From Snuella sedimenti (lineage in GTDB: Bacteria; Bacteroidota; Bacteroidia; Flavobacteriales; Flavobacteriaceae), in the NCBI RefSeq assembly GCF_016428595.1, contig NZ_JAELVQ010000012.1:1-64000 (forward strand): 64,000 nucleotides of DNA. Reading direction: 5' to 3'. A model generated the notes under the pieces. It saw nothing but the letters and a program-made list of their open reading frames with translations, did not search any database and was not told the origin of the DNA. Numbering within the stretch: position 1 is the first letter of the stretch; the number at the start of each line of letters is the position of its first letter. A program made the translations under genes and the position numbers. This document shows, in pieces, positions 7,971 through 16,967 of this stretch.

Positions 7971-8450
7971 ATGACATTAAATAGTATAGGTTTAGATACA
8001 CAACAGGCAAAGGAATTAGCTAACGATTTAAATCATCTTTTGGCGAATTTTCAGATATATTATCAGAATTTAAGAGGAATTCATTGGAACATTAAAGGGA
8101 AACGATTCTTTGATTTGCATGTTAAGTTTGAAGAATTGTATACCGATGCCAATGTAAAGGTGGATGAAATAGCCGAACGTATTTTAACATTAGGAGTGAC
8201 ACCGTTGCATACTTTCGAAGACTATATGGCAACAGCTCAAGTGCCTGTTGGAAAAGCTATTTCTCAAGATGAAAAAGCAGTAAAATTGATTGTTGATTCG
8301 TTAAAGGAATTATTAAAAATTGAAAGGGGTATTTTAGATAAATCTGGAGATGCAAACGACGAGGGGACAAACGCAATGATGAGTGATTTTATTACGGAAC
8401 AGGAAAAAACCGTTTGGATGATGAAAGCTTGGCTTGGTGAAACAGTCTAA
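7971..8450 (+). CDS. dps: Dps, DNA-protecting ferritin-like protein
   Basis: This is a 159-aa Dps/ferritin-like protein that forms 12-mer shells, oxidises Fe(II) with peroxide and shields DNA. The inter-subunit ferroxidase residues are visible in IHWNIKG (His), FFDLHVKFEELYTD (His and acidic residues) and VDEIAERI. The length and four-helix pattern are standard. It is divergent from oxyR with a candidate operator and a good TAnnTTTG promoter, so peroxide induction is likely. A hairpin after the gene (8472-8503) may be its terminator. Confidence 0.95.
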   Translation: MTLNSIGLDTQQAKELANDLNHLLANFQIYYQNLRGIHWNIKGKRFFDLHVKFEELYTDANVKVDEIAERILTLGVTPLHTFEDYMATAQVPVGKAISQDEKAVKLIVDSLKELLKIERGILDKSGDANDEGTNAMMSDFITEQEKTVWMMKAWLGETV

Positions 8451-8471
8451 AGGTTGGTTAGTAGTAATGAG

Positions 8472-8503
8472 AAAGGTCTTTGAATCTAGGTTTGAAGGCC
8501 TTT
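8472..8503. terminator. Possible terminator between convergent dps and the DUF58 gene
   Basis: AAAGGTCTT (8472-8480) pairs with AAGGCCTTT (8495-8503) with one G-T wobble and a 14-nt loop. The following T run is poor, so the call is moderate. Confidence 0.4.
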
Positions 8504-8507
8504 ATTG

Positions 8508-9839
8508 TTATAATAGACCTCTAGATTTTATTTCGAGGTATTTATTAATAACATTAATGGTGAGATTTTCGGGAGCGGTAATAATACTTTGAATGCCATA
8601 ATTTTTAAGTTCTTTTACCATTAAACGCTTTTCGAACGCAAACTTTTCTGCTATCGTTTGGTGGTATATACCCTGTAAATCTTCTGCATTTGCCTTTATA
8701 AGCTTGTCTAGCTCTGTATTTTCAAAAAATATAACGACCAACATATGCTTTTTAGAAATGGCCAGCAAATAAGGAAGCTGTCGCCTTAGGGCGCTAATAT
8801 GCTCAAAATTAGTATAAAGCAGTAGCAAGCTTCGGTGTGTTACTTTTCGTTTTAACTGACTATATAACAAGTTGTAATCGCTGTCATGAAATTGGGTCGA
8901 TATGTTATACAAACGCTCTAAAATCATGTTTAATTGACTTAGCTTTTGAGTTGCAGGGAGAAGACTTTCAATTGATTTCGAAAATGTTATCAATCCAATC
9001 TTATCCTGTTTCTTTAACCCCACATTACTAAAAGCAAGGGATGCATTGATGGCGTAATCTAATAATTTCAAACCATTAAAAGGCATTTTCATAACACGAC
9101 CTGTATCGATAATAGAATATATAGGCTGTGATTTTTCATCTTGGTATTGGTTAACCATTAAATGCCCGGTTTTGGCCGTTGCTTTCCAGTTTATCGTTCT
9201 AAAATCATCGCCCTGAACGTAATCTTTTATTTGTTCAAATTCAGATGTATGTCCTATTCTACGAATTTTTTTGAGTCCCAGTTCGGTCAAATGGTTTCCA
9301 ATGGACAGAAAGTCGTATTTCTGCATTTGAATAAACGAAGGGTATACAGCAACCATTTGCCTATTTTGAAATTGGTATTTACGTTTTATGATTTTGAGCT
9401 TGGTCGATACAAAAACATTTAGGTAGCCAAAGAAGTATTCTCCCCGCTCAAGTGGTCGAACTTGATAGCTAAAGTCATGCACCTCATTGGGAGTTAAAGT
9501 GGTTGTATATAAGAAGTCACGTTTTTGAAACTGAACGGGCAATTCGTCAATGACTTCCAATAATACCCGAAACGGGTATTTGTTTGTTATGGTAATAGGA
9601 ACTGGGTTTTCGTCACTATTAGAAAACTTGTCTGGTAATAAGCGTCTTGCAAGTATGGCATTTTTAGACCTGTAAAGAAGCAGTAAATCGGTACAGCATA
9701 GTATAAAGATAAAGAGGATGCCTATCCAAGCCAATGGGTATAACAGAGGTATCCAGTATGACAGTAAAAAACATACCGATACAATTGCCATATAGGTATA
9801 GAACCCTTTATTTATATATAACGATTTTATAAACTTCAT
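8508..9839 (-). CDS. DUF58 domain-containing protein
   Basis: This 443-aa protein has two N-terminal membrane segments (about residues 13-55), a beta-rich middle, and the DUF58 signature near residues 194-222 (RRIGHTSEFEQIKDYVQGDD then RTINWKA). DUF58 proteins pair with MoxR ATPases and usually have a von Willebrand A-like fold; here the region after residue 240 (SIIDTGRVM) fits a vWA-type core. The role is probably in maturation or folding of a membrane or periplasmic complex. It is the last gene of a six-gene minus-strand cluster, 33 bp downstream of the MoxR gene. Confidence 0.88.
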   Translation of the reverse strand: MKFIKSLYINKGFYTYMAIVSVCFLLSYWIPLLYPLAWIGILFIFILCCTDLLLLYRSKNAILARRLLPDKFSNSDENPVPITITNKYPFRVLLEVIDELPVQFQKRDFLYTTTLTPNEVHDFSYQVRPLERGEYFFGYLNVFVSTKLKIIKRKYQFQNRQMVAVYPSFIQMQKYDFLSIGNHLTELGLKKIRRIGHTSEFEQIKDYVQGDDFRTINWKATAKTGHLMVNQYQDEKSQPIYSIIDTGRVMKMPFNGLKLLDYAINASLAFSNVGLKKQDKIGLITFSKSIESLLPATQKLSQLNMILERLYNISTQFHDSDYNLLYSQLKRKVTHRSLLLLYTNFEHISALRRQLPYLLAISKKHMLVVIFFENTELDKLIKANAEDLQGIYHQTIAEKFAFEKRLMVKELKNYGIQSIITAPENLTINVINKYLEIKSRGLL

Positions 9840-9872
9840 ATTTAATGAGGCATGCTAGACTTTTTTAATAGG

Positions 9873-10856
9873 TTAACGAGGTACTTCAACCGATTGTACG
9901 ACCATATTAATAACTATGTCGGTATTCATACCTTCCATTTCCCGCTCGGGCGTCAGAATGAGACGGTGATTTAATACGGGATACAATGCTTTTTTTACAT
10001 CTTCAGGAATTACAAAATCACGGCCGTTAATAGCGGCGAAAGCCTTGGCTGCATTTAATATAGCAATCGAAGCCCTAGGGGAAGCCCCTAAATATAAATG
10101 GGGGTGATTTCTTGTTTTCGTAACGATTTCTGCTATGTATTTAATAATTTTTTCTTCAACTGTAATGTCCTGTACTTTGTTGCGATAATCAATGAGGCTA
10201 TCTGGACTTAGTAATGGATTGATATACGATTGTGGAGCTTCACCTTTTCGTTTATGGTGGGTTTCAATAATTTTTATTTCGTCTTCCAATGAGGGGTAAT
10301 CAACCTTAATCTTAAACAGAAAGCGATCAAGCTGTGCTTCGGGCAAGGCATAAGTACCTTCCTGTTCAATAGGATTTTGTGTAGCCAAAACCATAAATGG
10401 CGGTTCAAATTCGTAGGTAATCCCGTCAATGGTTGCTTGGCGTTCTTCCATAGTCTCAAATAGGGCTGCCTGCGTTTTGGCGGGCGCTCTGTTTATTTCA
10501 TCAATTAGAATGATATTTGAAAAAATTGGGCCTTTTTTGAATTCGAAATCAGAGGTTTTCATGTTTAGGATCGAAGTACCCAGAATGTCACTGGGCATAA
10601 GATCTGGAGTAAATTGTATACGACTAAAATCGGTCTTTAAAACTTTGGAAAATAATTTGGCCGTTATCGTTTTTGCTATCCCAGGAACGCCTTCTATAAG
10701 TACATGACCGTCTGCTAAAAGTGCCACAATAAGTAATTCAACGAAATGTTCTTGACCTACAATTATTTTGCTTAATTCAGCTTTAATGGCTTTAGTTGTA
10801 TGTTTTAAGTCTTCTAAATGAATTCTATTATTAAAATCTAAAATGTCTTCTTCCAT
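9873..10856 (-). CDS. MoxR family AAA+ ATPase
   Basis: This 327-aa AAA+ ATPase of the MoxR class is thought to act as a chaperone for protein complex assembly. Walker A is GVPGIAKT (residues 56-63), Walker B is IILIDE with DE at 119-120, and the sensor-1 region (MVLATQNPIEQEGTY) and the C-terminal helical lid follow. Its start overlaps the end of the DUF4350 gene by 19 bp, which implies translational coupling. The MoxR-DUF58-DUF4350-DUF4129 order is a recurrent Bacteroidota cluster; its client here is not known. Confidence 0.95.
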   Translation of the reverse strand: MEEDILDFNNRIHLEDLKHTTKAIKAELSKIIVGQEHFVELLIVALLADGHVLIEGVPGIAKTITAKLFSKVLKTDFSRIQFTPDLMPSDILGTSILNMKTSDFEFKKGPIFSNIILIDEINRAPAKTQAALFETMEERQATIDGITYEFEPPFMVLATQNPIEQEGTYALPEAQLDRFLFKIKVDYPSLEDEIKIIETHHKRKGEAPQSYINPLLSPDSLIDYRNKVQDITVEEKIIKYIAEIVTKTRNHPHLYLGASPRASIAILNAAKAFAAINGRDFVIPEDVKKALYPVLNHRLILTPEREMEGMNTDIVINMVVQSVEVPR

Positions 10857-12070
10857 GAGTTATTGGATTTAAATGATTCAATGCGCGTATTGAGGGCTTC
10901 TAGTTCGTTTTTGGTTAGGGTCGTTTTATTGTTGATGTTTTCAATGCCTTTAAAAAGTTGCTGTGTGTCCTTTACACTATTGTTGGTTCTGTCTGCCAGC
11001 TTTTTTACAAAAGACGTATCAATAACATTGGTGTCTAAATACAGCTGCGTACGAATATAATCTAAAAATAACTGAATTTTATGCTGTGCTATCTCATAAT
11101 GATTTTGCTTTTCATAATACATATTAGCAATGGTTCTTGTAAAATCCAGCGTCTGATTTTTTAAAGGTTTAATAACGGGGATAGCACGTTGTTTACGTTT
11201 GCCTTCAAAAACGACATATATAAAAACACTAATGAGCATGATGTAATAGGCCCATTTTAGTTCTTTAGTGTTTAGAAAAACGTGCATGGGGGAGCTATAA
11301 AATGTTTTCCCAGATTTATAATAAGCATCAACATATATGGGTTGGGAAGCGGGGATATAAGATAGCAGGCCTGCCGTGTAATTTTGGTTGGGATTTGTAA
11401 GCAAAAAATAATTGGTAAAAGCCTGTGGTAACGTGCTTAATATGATGTGCCCATTTCCAAATGGATGTTTTATCGTATTAATATAGTCTTTGGTAGTTTG
11501 TAAATCTTCATCGGCTGCATTATTTACTACACTTATCACGGACGTGTTTAAGGTGTCCACTTTATTGAAATAATTAATAAAATCAGCCTTGTCGAATGTG
11601 TATGAATCGTTCTTTTTTAGTGCTTTATTTTTAAGTTTGAACTGGTAAACATTGTCAAAATTATTCAAACTACTAATTACGGAATTGTTAGCATTAATAG
11701 TGTCTAACAAGGTTTTATTGATAGTCTCAGAGGCAATAAAAAGTGTATTGCCCTTGGATGTCCAGTCTAACAATTTGTCGAGTTCGGCTTTATCAAACCC
11801 GATCTGGTTATTAATAAACAAGTAAGTTCCAGTAATAGAATCGTTGGAGTTTAGGTATTCGTAGGGTGGACGTTCTACATCTATTATATTGTGTTTAGAG
11901 AATAAACGTTCTAATTGTTCATGAAGAATAAAGGTGCCAAACGGAATTTTGTGGTGTTTGGTATAGCTTGGATACCAATTTAAGGCTTGTGGTTTTGTAC
12001 TTTCAAATACTACAATACCTAATAGTGCTATTATAGTGAGTACGATGTATATTTTACCTTTTTTATCCAA
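10838..12070 (-). CDS. DUF4350 domain-containing membrane protein
   Basis: This 410-aa protein has one N-terminal transmembrane helix (about residues 7-24), a large extracytoplasmic region and a second helix near residue 275 (WAYYIMLISVFIYVVFEG), followed by a basic cytoplasmic tail with predicted helices. The domain matches DUF4350, whose members resemble a glutamine-amidotransferase-like fold and neighbour MoxR/DUF58 genes. It has no catalytic residues that I can identify. It overlaps the MoxR gene by 19 bp and follows the DUF4129 gene by 2 bp, so co-expression is nearly certain. Confidence 0.82.
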   Translation of the reverse strand: MDKKGKIYIVLTIIALLGIVVFESTKPQALNWYPSYTKHHKIPFGTFILHEQLERLFSKHNIIDVERPPYEYLNSNDSITGTYLFINNQIGFDKAELDKLLDWTSKGNTLFIASETINKTLLDTINANNSVISSLNNFDNVYQFKLKNKALKKNDSYTFDKADFINYFNKVDTLNTSVISVVNNAADEDLQTTKDYINTIKHPFGNGHIILSTLPQAFTNYFLLTNPNQNYTAGLLSYIPASQPIYVDAYYKSGKTFYSSPMHVFLNTKELKWAYYIMLISVFIYVVFEGKRKQRAIPVIKPLKNQTLDFTRTIANMYYEKQNHYEIAQHKIQLFLDYIRTQLYLDTNVIDTSFVKKLADRTNNSVKDTQQLFKGIENINNKTTLTKNELEALNTRIESFKSNNSWKKTF

Positions 12071-12072
12071 TG

Positions 12073-12798
12073 CTAAACAGATTTAATCAAGTTGGAAAAT
12101 GCTGGTCGTAGTGTTTCAAACTTCAAGGCATCAATTGGAAATTCACCATACCAAACATAATCGTAAATACGGGTAATGGTTATAAATTGATTTTTAACAA
12201 TGTGGGCTTTTAATTCTTTAATATAGTCTTCGTTGGTTTTTTGTTGTTCCCAAGATATCCGTTTACTTTCGTCAAGTTGCCTTAAAGCCAGTAAATACAA
12301 ATAGCGAATGGCTAGGCGGTAGTTGCTTTCTGTTATTGCTTGATCGATAAGTGTTTGTATGTCCTTGTCCTTTATAATGATTTCGTCCTCGGTAAATTGA
12401 ATGCTCGCCTTTTTAGGAGGATTCTGTATGATGTTTCTGGAGCTCACTTTTAAAAAGAATTTGATTAGAATAAAAACAAGTACGCCCAATAACAAGTAAG
12501 GCATAAACTTAAGAATAAATTTTACGATACCAGTAGCATGGCCAACACCAAAAACAGCTTCTAACATTTTTAGAAGCACATTATAAAGCCAATTGTATAT
12601 GTTATCAAGTATAGTGTTTTTGCTTTCTGTTTCAGAATAATTAAAGGCCTTTTGGGCTTTATAATCCGCCAGATCGTCTAAGCTTATTTCCTGTACTTTT
12701 AGATTTGAATCATCATATTTTAAAACTAAAGAATCCTGTTGTGCAAAGCTAAATGCACTAAAAATCAAAATAAATAGAAGTAAACAAAAGCTTCGCAT
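12073..12798 (-). CDS. DUF4129 domain-containing membrane protein
   Basis: This 241-aa protein has an N-terminal signal or anchor (FCLLLFILIFSAFSFAQQ), a central transmembrane helix at about residues 93-113, and a C-terminal soluble domain with the DUF4129 pattern (AITESNYRLAIRYLYLLAL, then ISWEQQKTNEDY, then YDYVWYGEFP). DUF4129 is found next to MoxR/DUF58 and transglutaminase-like genes; its biochemical role is unknown. It lies back to back with the flanking genes (stop and start adjoin). Confidence 0.82.
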   Translation of the reverse strand: MRSFCLLLFILIFSAFSFAQQDSLVLKYDDSNLKVQEISLDDLADYKAQKAFNYSETESKNTILDNIYNWLYNVLLKMLEAVFGVGHATGIVKFILKFMPYLLLGVLVFILIKFFLKVSSRNIIQNPPKKASIQFTEDEIIIKDKDIQTLIDQAITESNYRLAIRYLYLLALRQLDESKRISWEQQKTNEDYIKELKAHIVKNQFITITRIYDYVWYGEFPIDALKFETLRPAFSNLIKSV

Positions 12799-13671
12799 TT
12801 AGTCCTCGGTTTTACCAATAGATTGTATGCGCTCTAAGGTGCCTGTAAAGTTTTTCCGTTCGTTTAGGTTAAAATAAATAAAAGCAGCACCTACAACCGA
12901 AATAAAATTTAATACAAATTGAAACAAGTAACTAATTATGTTTAAGAGAATTAAAATAGGATCTACAAACGAGGAAGACATTGTAGTTGGATCTACTTCT
13001 CCAGAAAACACGCCAAGCTTTATAAAACTGTAAATACTTGCAGGTAAGCTAAAGGCATAGCCAGCAACCATAACAATTAAACCTAAAACAAAAATGGTGA
13101 CGAAAGTTATCCAGAATTCGTCTTTTATGAGCTTAAAACTATCGCTAAAAGAACTGCCTATATCTTTTTTTTCAAAAACAAACAGACATAAAACCACAGT
13201 CATAGGTACCATGAAGTAAAAGATAGGAAAAAAGCAAAAGAAAGCAGATACAATAAGTGTTAGCCATTTTAAAACATTCAACCCAAGAAAACTCCAGATC
13301 GTATTATTTGTATTGTGCTTTACATCCTCAATATTAACATTGCCGTTATTGTTAATGTACGATTCTATGTAGTGTAAGATGGCAGAAGCAGCAAAAGTAT
13401 ACGCCAATATAGCTGAAACAAGAAACAGCATAATAACAAAAAACAATAGTAGAATATTGTCGGTTTGATTGTTAAAATCGCTTAAGTTAAATATATCGCC
13501 AACGGTATAGGTATAAGCAGCCATAGCTAATAAAAAAATTACCAGATAGGGTCCAGATATTTTTAAAACTGTTTTTAAAAAGGGTTTTAACTCCATTCTA
13601 ATAAAACCGAATGTATCGGTTATAATATCTCCTAATTCGCGCTGTTTCTTAAATTCAATAAATGATTTCAT
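12799..13671 (-). CDS. Polytopic membrane protein of unknown function in the MoxR cluster
   Basis: I do not recognise a named family with certainty. The 290-aa protein has a short charged N-terminus (FIEFKKQRELGDIITDTFGF) followed by about six hydrophobic segments. This resembles glycerophosphoryl-diester-phosphodiesterase-type or DUF4013-like membrane domains found beside RDD and SpoIIM genes. It overlaps the SpoIIM-like gene by 17 bp and abuts the DUF4129 gene, so it is part of the same membrane system. It has no obvious catalytic motif. Confidence 0.75.
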   Translation of the reverse strand: MKSFIEFKKQRELGDIITDTFGFIRMELKPFLKTVLKISGPYLVIFLLAMAAYTYTVGDIFNLSDFNNQTDNILLLFFVIMLFLVSAILAYTFAASAILHYIESYINNNGNVNIEDVKHNTNNTIWSFLGLNVLKWLTLIVSAFFCFFPIFYFMVPMTVVLCLFVFEKKDIGSSFSDSFKLIKDEFWITFVTIFVLGLIVMVAGYAFSLPASIYSFIKLGVFSGEVDPTTMSSSFVDPILILLNIISYLFQFVLNFISVVGAAFIYFNLNERKNFTGTLERIQSIGKTED

Positions 13672-14638
13672 CTGTTGGGGGGTTAAGTGTTTTTTTATGC
13701 AATTGTATTGGATAGATTACGTAATAAAACAGAATTAATGCCAGTGAGCTAATTATGATAAAAATAGCCAGCCAATCGGGCATTTCGGTATGTCTTGTAA
13801 CAAAACCTTCCAAAAAACCTGCAATAATAAAAAAGGGAATAGTACTCATTAAAATTTTCAATCCATTTTTCACACCACGCTTAAAGGCTTCCATTCGTGT
13901 ATATGTGCCTGTAAATAGCAAACCGTTACCAAGTACCAAACCAGCACATCCTGCAATAATAATAACCGATATTTCAATAGTACCATGAATCCAAATGGTT
14001 CGGGCCGATTCCCAGAGCAAATCCTTTTCAAAGAAAAAATACTGGAAACTACCTAGCATAATACCATTTTGGAGCATAATATAAAGTGAACCGATACCTA
14101 GTAAAATGCCATAAGCAAAGGCCATTAATGCCACTTTTATGTTATTAAGGGTTATACCCAAGAACATGTTAAAGGCAGCCTGTTCTTTATATACCGCCAT
14201 GGGATCCCCCTTTTTAATATTATCAAGTGTCATGTTTACATAGCCGTCTCCTAAAAAAGAACGAACAAAATCACCTTCGTTTGCAGCCGAAAACACACCA
14301 ACAATAACAAAAAGGGCAAAAACCAAAAAGGCAATTAGTAACTCTCTGTGGTGGTGGTAGAACATATAAGGGAATTCTAATTTAAAGAATGACACTATTC
14401 TGTTCTTTGGCTCTTTTTGGGTTTTGTAGATGCTTTGATGTGCTTGTGAAGCCAGTTGATTTAAATATGCTTCTGTATTACTATTGGGGTAAAAGGTTTT
14501 TGCGTAGCTTAAGTGATCTGTTATTTCAATATATAGGCTTGATAATTCATCGGGAGCAACATGTGTTTTATTTGAAAGAACATTTTCAAATATTAACCAT
14601 TTATCTTTATTTTGCTTCACGAAAGCAGCCTCACGCAT
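13655..14638 (-). CDS. SpoIIM family (stage II sporulation protein M-like) membrane protein
   Basis: This 327-aa protein has a soluble N-terminal part (to about residue 95), then several transmembrane helices with the SpoIIM-type pattern (NMFLGITLNNIKVALMAFAYG, followed by IWIHGTIEISVIIIAGCAGL). In sporulating Firmicutes SpoIIM works in peptidoglycan remodelling during engulfment. In non-sporulating Bacteroidota the homologue sits with RDD and MoxR genes and its role is unknown. It is the first gene of the minus-strand cluster, 34 bp from the divergent RDD gene. Confidence 0.88.
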   Translation of the reverse strand: MREAAFVKQNKDKWLIFENVLSNKTHVAPDELSSLYIEITDHLSYAKTFYPNSNTEAYLNQLASQAHQSIYKTQKEPKNRIVSFFKLEFPYMFYHHHRELLIAFLVFALFVIVGVFSAANEGDFVRSFLGDGYVNMTLDNIKKGDPMAVYKEQAAFNMFLGITLNNIKVALMAFAYGILLGIGSLYIMLQNGIMLGSFQYFFFEKDLLWESARTIWIHGTIEISVIIIAGCAGLVLGNGLLFTGTYTRMEAFKRGVKNGLKILMSTIPFFIIAGFLEGFVTRHTEMPDWLAIFIIISSLALILFYYVIYPIQLHKKTLNPPTDEIIY

Positions 14639-14672
14639 CCAGAGTAGTATTTGCTTTCAAAGAAAAGAAAAT

Positions 14673-15389
14673 ATGAAAGAATTTCAAATAGAAACAGCGC
14701 AAAATGTAAGTATCCATCAAAACATTGCTAGTCTTGGGGATAGAATGCTGGCGTACATTATAGATAGCTTTGTTATTTATATTTATTTGATTGGAGTCAT
14801 TATGTTGTTATTGTTTATGGATCTGGACATGAGGGATACATGGGCTATTTATTTGTTAGTTTCATTACCGGCCTTTTTGTATTATGTTTTGTTGGAAACC
14901 TTTTTTAACGGACAAACAATCGGTAAGAAGCTAATGCAGCTTAGGGTTGTAAAACTAGACGGATCCAAACCTTCGTTTGCAAGTTACTTTTTAAGGTGGA
15001 TTATGCGCATTGTAGATGTAACCTTAACAAGTGGCGGTGTAGCAATATTAACGATTTTAATAAGGGGTAAAGGACAACGTGTTGGAGATATAGCTGCAGG
15101 TACTTCGGTAATATCTGAAAAGAAAAGAGTGTCTATTAACGATACTATCTTAAAGGAAATCTCCGTAGATTATATCCCAACCTATAGTCAGGTAACTTTA
15201 TTAAAGGATTCGGAAATGCAAACTGTAAAATCCTTATATAAAACTGCAGTTTTTAAAGGGCAACATCATATTGTACTATCACTACATAAAAGACTTGTGG
15301 AGGTCATGCAGATAGAAACCCAAGAGAAACCAATAGATTTCGTTAACACGGTAATTAAAGATTATAATTACTATACCCAACACATGTAA
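14673..15389 (+). CDS. RDD family membrane protein
   Basis: This 238-aa protein has the RDD domain: LGDRMLAYIIDSFVI at about residues 21-35 with the Arg-Asp pair, and a later QTIGKKLMQLRVV segment, with three hydrophobic helices. A basic soluble tail follows from about residue 150. RDD proteins have been linked to Na+ transport or stress tolerance, but function is poorly defined. It is divergent from the SpoIIM-like gene and its stop codon overlaps the start of the TRIC-like gene, suggesting coupled translation with that putative channel. Confidence 0.9.
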   Translation: MKEFQIETAQNVSIHQNIASLGDRMLAYIIDSFVIYIYLIGVIMLLLFMDLDMRDTWAIYLLVSLPAFLYYVLLETFFNGQTIGKKLMQLRVVKLDGSKPSFASYFLRWIMRIVDVTLTSGGVAILTILIRGKGQRVGDIAAGTSVISEKKRVSINDTILKEISVDYIPTYSQVTLLKDSEMQTVKSLYKTAVFKGQHHIVLSLHKRLVEVMQIETQEKPIDFVNTVIKDYNYYTQHM

Positions 15390-16000
15390 TGCTATACACC
15401 ATTGATATTTTAGGAACTATTGCTTTTGCTATTTCGGGCGTGTTGGTAGCGTTCGACAAAAGAATGGATTTATTCGGGATTTTAATCATTGCTTTTGTAA
15501 CCTCGGTGGGAGGAGGCACTTTAAGAGATTTGCTTATTGGTAATACACCAGTTGGCTGGATGAAGGATATTACCTATACCTATGTGATAATCGTGTCGGC
15601 AATTTTTGCTATTCTTTTTAGAAGCAAATTAGATTATTTGCGAACATCGTTGCTATTATTCGATACTATTGGTATTGGTCTATATACTTTAATTGGTGTG
15701 GAAAAAGGTGTAAATGCCGATTTACATCCAATAATTTGCATCGCTCTGGGGACTATGACGGCTTGTTTTGGTGGTGTTCTCCGTGATATTTTATGTAATG
15801 AAATCCCTGTGATTTTTAGAAGGGAAACTATCTATGCAACAGCTTGTATACTTGGGGGTATATCCTATTTTTTATTAGGTGGATTGCCAATCGAAAAAAA
15901 TATGGTATTTGTTATATCCGGACTGGTAACCATTGTAATAAGATTGTTAGCCGTAAGGTTTAAGATAGCTTTGCCTAATATTTATCGAGATAGAGGGTAG
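15389..16000 (+). CDS. TRIC-type cation channel family protein (YicG/UPF0126)
   Basis: This 203-aa integral membrane protein carries two repeats of the TRIC/UPF0126 unit. The first has GTIAFAISGVLVAFDKRMD and GGGTLRDLLIG, the second has FDTIGIGLYTLIGVEKG and CFGGVLRDILCNE. Bacterial members form trimeric monovalent-cation channels. The start overlaps the preceding RDD stop by one base, so the pair is an operon. Whether it functions with the MoxR cluster is unknown. Confidence 0.92.
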   Translation: MLYTIDILGTIAFAISGVLVAFDKRMDLFGILIIAFVTSVGGGTLRDLLIGNTPVGWMKDITYTYVIIVSAIFAILFRSKLDYLRTSLLLFDTIGIGLYTLIGVEKGVNADLHPIICIALGTMTACFGGVLRDILCNEIPVIFRRETIYATACILGGISYFLLGGLPIEKNMVFVISGLVTIVIRLLAVRFKIALPNIYRDRG

Positions 16001-16207
16001 GTTGTGATTACGCTTTATTGACAACGCGATTGTTATATTTCTGAAAGTTAAACTAGTAACAATATCGCTTCTGAATTGACTATTAGTTTGTTACATTATT
16101 CAGGGCAGATTTATTAATCGAACTGAAGTTGGTATTAAGTTTAGTGGAAACGATACACTTTAGCACTTCTCGCTTTAGTCTATAAAAATTTTACATTCGC
16201 ACGCTCC

Positions 16208-16921
16208 CTATTCAATGATCTCTACATTTCTAATATAAACATTCTTTAAGGGCCAATCGGCGTCGTCCGTTTTCACGGCAGCTATTTTATCAACGACCTC
16301 CATACCCTTGGTTACTTTTCCGAAAATAGTGTAGTCACCATCTAAAAAGTGGGCGCCACCTTTTTGTTGTACAATAAAGAACTCATAGGGAGAAGCCAGT
16401 TTATAGGGGTTGTCAATTTCACTACTGGGCATTGATATTACACCTCTGTCGTGTTTAAAACCGCGGTTAGTGTCCGTTGGGAGCAGGTATTTTCCAATAT
16501 GTGTGCGTTTAACAGCAGTTTTTTTGTCGTCTCCATTACCTGCCTGAACAACAAAGTTGTTAATAACCCTATAGAATTGTGTGCCGTTAAAATACTTTTG
16601 CTTTGTTAGAAAAATAAAATTGGCACGATGAAACTTTGTTTCATTAAACAAAAGAATTTCTATAATGCCAAAATCGGTTGTAATACGCACTTTATTTTCT
16701 TTATTGTGCTTTTCATAATCTAAAAAGAATTCCATAGCGTTTTTAGAATCAAGATGCGGAAACTCCCTATTAAGCCCTGTTAGCGTATCACGCTCAGTTT
16801 CTTCTTTTATAACCTTCGCTTTTGTTGGCGTTTTAGGTTTTAAGCTTTTCTTTTTATCGGATTGTTTATCTTCACAGTTTAAAAACAAGATAAAAAGAAA
16901 AAAAACGTATTTGAGTTGCAT
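16208..16921 (-). CDS. Peptidylprolyl isomerase (cyclophilin) lipoprotein
   Basis: This 237-aa exported protein has a signal peptide and a lipobox-like end (FLNCED). A lysine-rich linker is followed by a cyclophilin domain from about residue 75: ITTDFGIIEILLFNE, FYRVINNFVVQAGNGDD, the conserved DRGVISMPS strand and the FFIVQQKGGAHFLDGDYTIFG core. It catalyses cis-trans isomerisation of prolyl bonds, presumably on envelope proteins. The gene is divergent from the NUDIX gene, 46 bp away. Confidence 0.92.
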   Translation of the reverse strand: MQLKYVFFLFILFLNCEDKQSDKKKSLKPKTPTKAKVIKEETERDTLTGLNREFPHLDSKNAMEFFLDYEKHNKENKVRITTDFGIIEILLFNETKFHRANFIFLTKQKYFNGTQFYRVINNFVVQAGNGDDKKTAVKRTHIGKYLLPTDTNRGFKHDRGVISMPSSEIDNPYKLASPYEFFIVQQKGGAHFLDGDYTIFGKVTKGMEVVDKIAAVKTDDADWPLKNVYIRNVEIIE

Positions 16922-16967
16922 TGATTCGATACTTTAATGATTAAAAGCCATAAAGGTACTAGGAAAT

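Noticed and set aside
16026-16068. Imperfect inverted repeat GCGATTGTTA ... TAACAATATCGC in the gap before the cyclophilin gene
   Set aside because: Two-base bulge, 21-nt loop and no T tract; not convincing as a terminator or operator.
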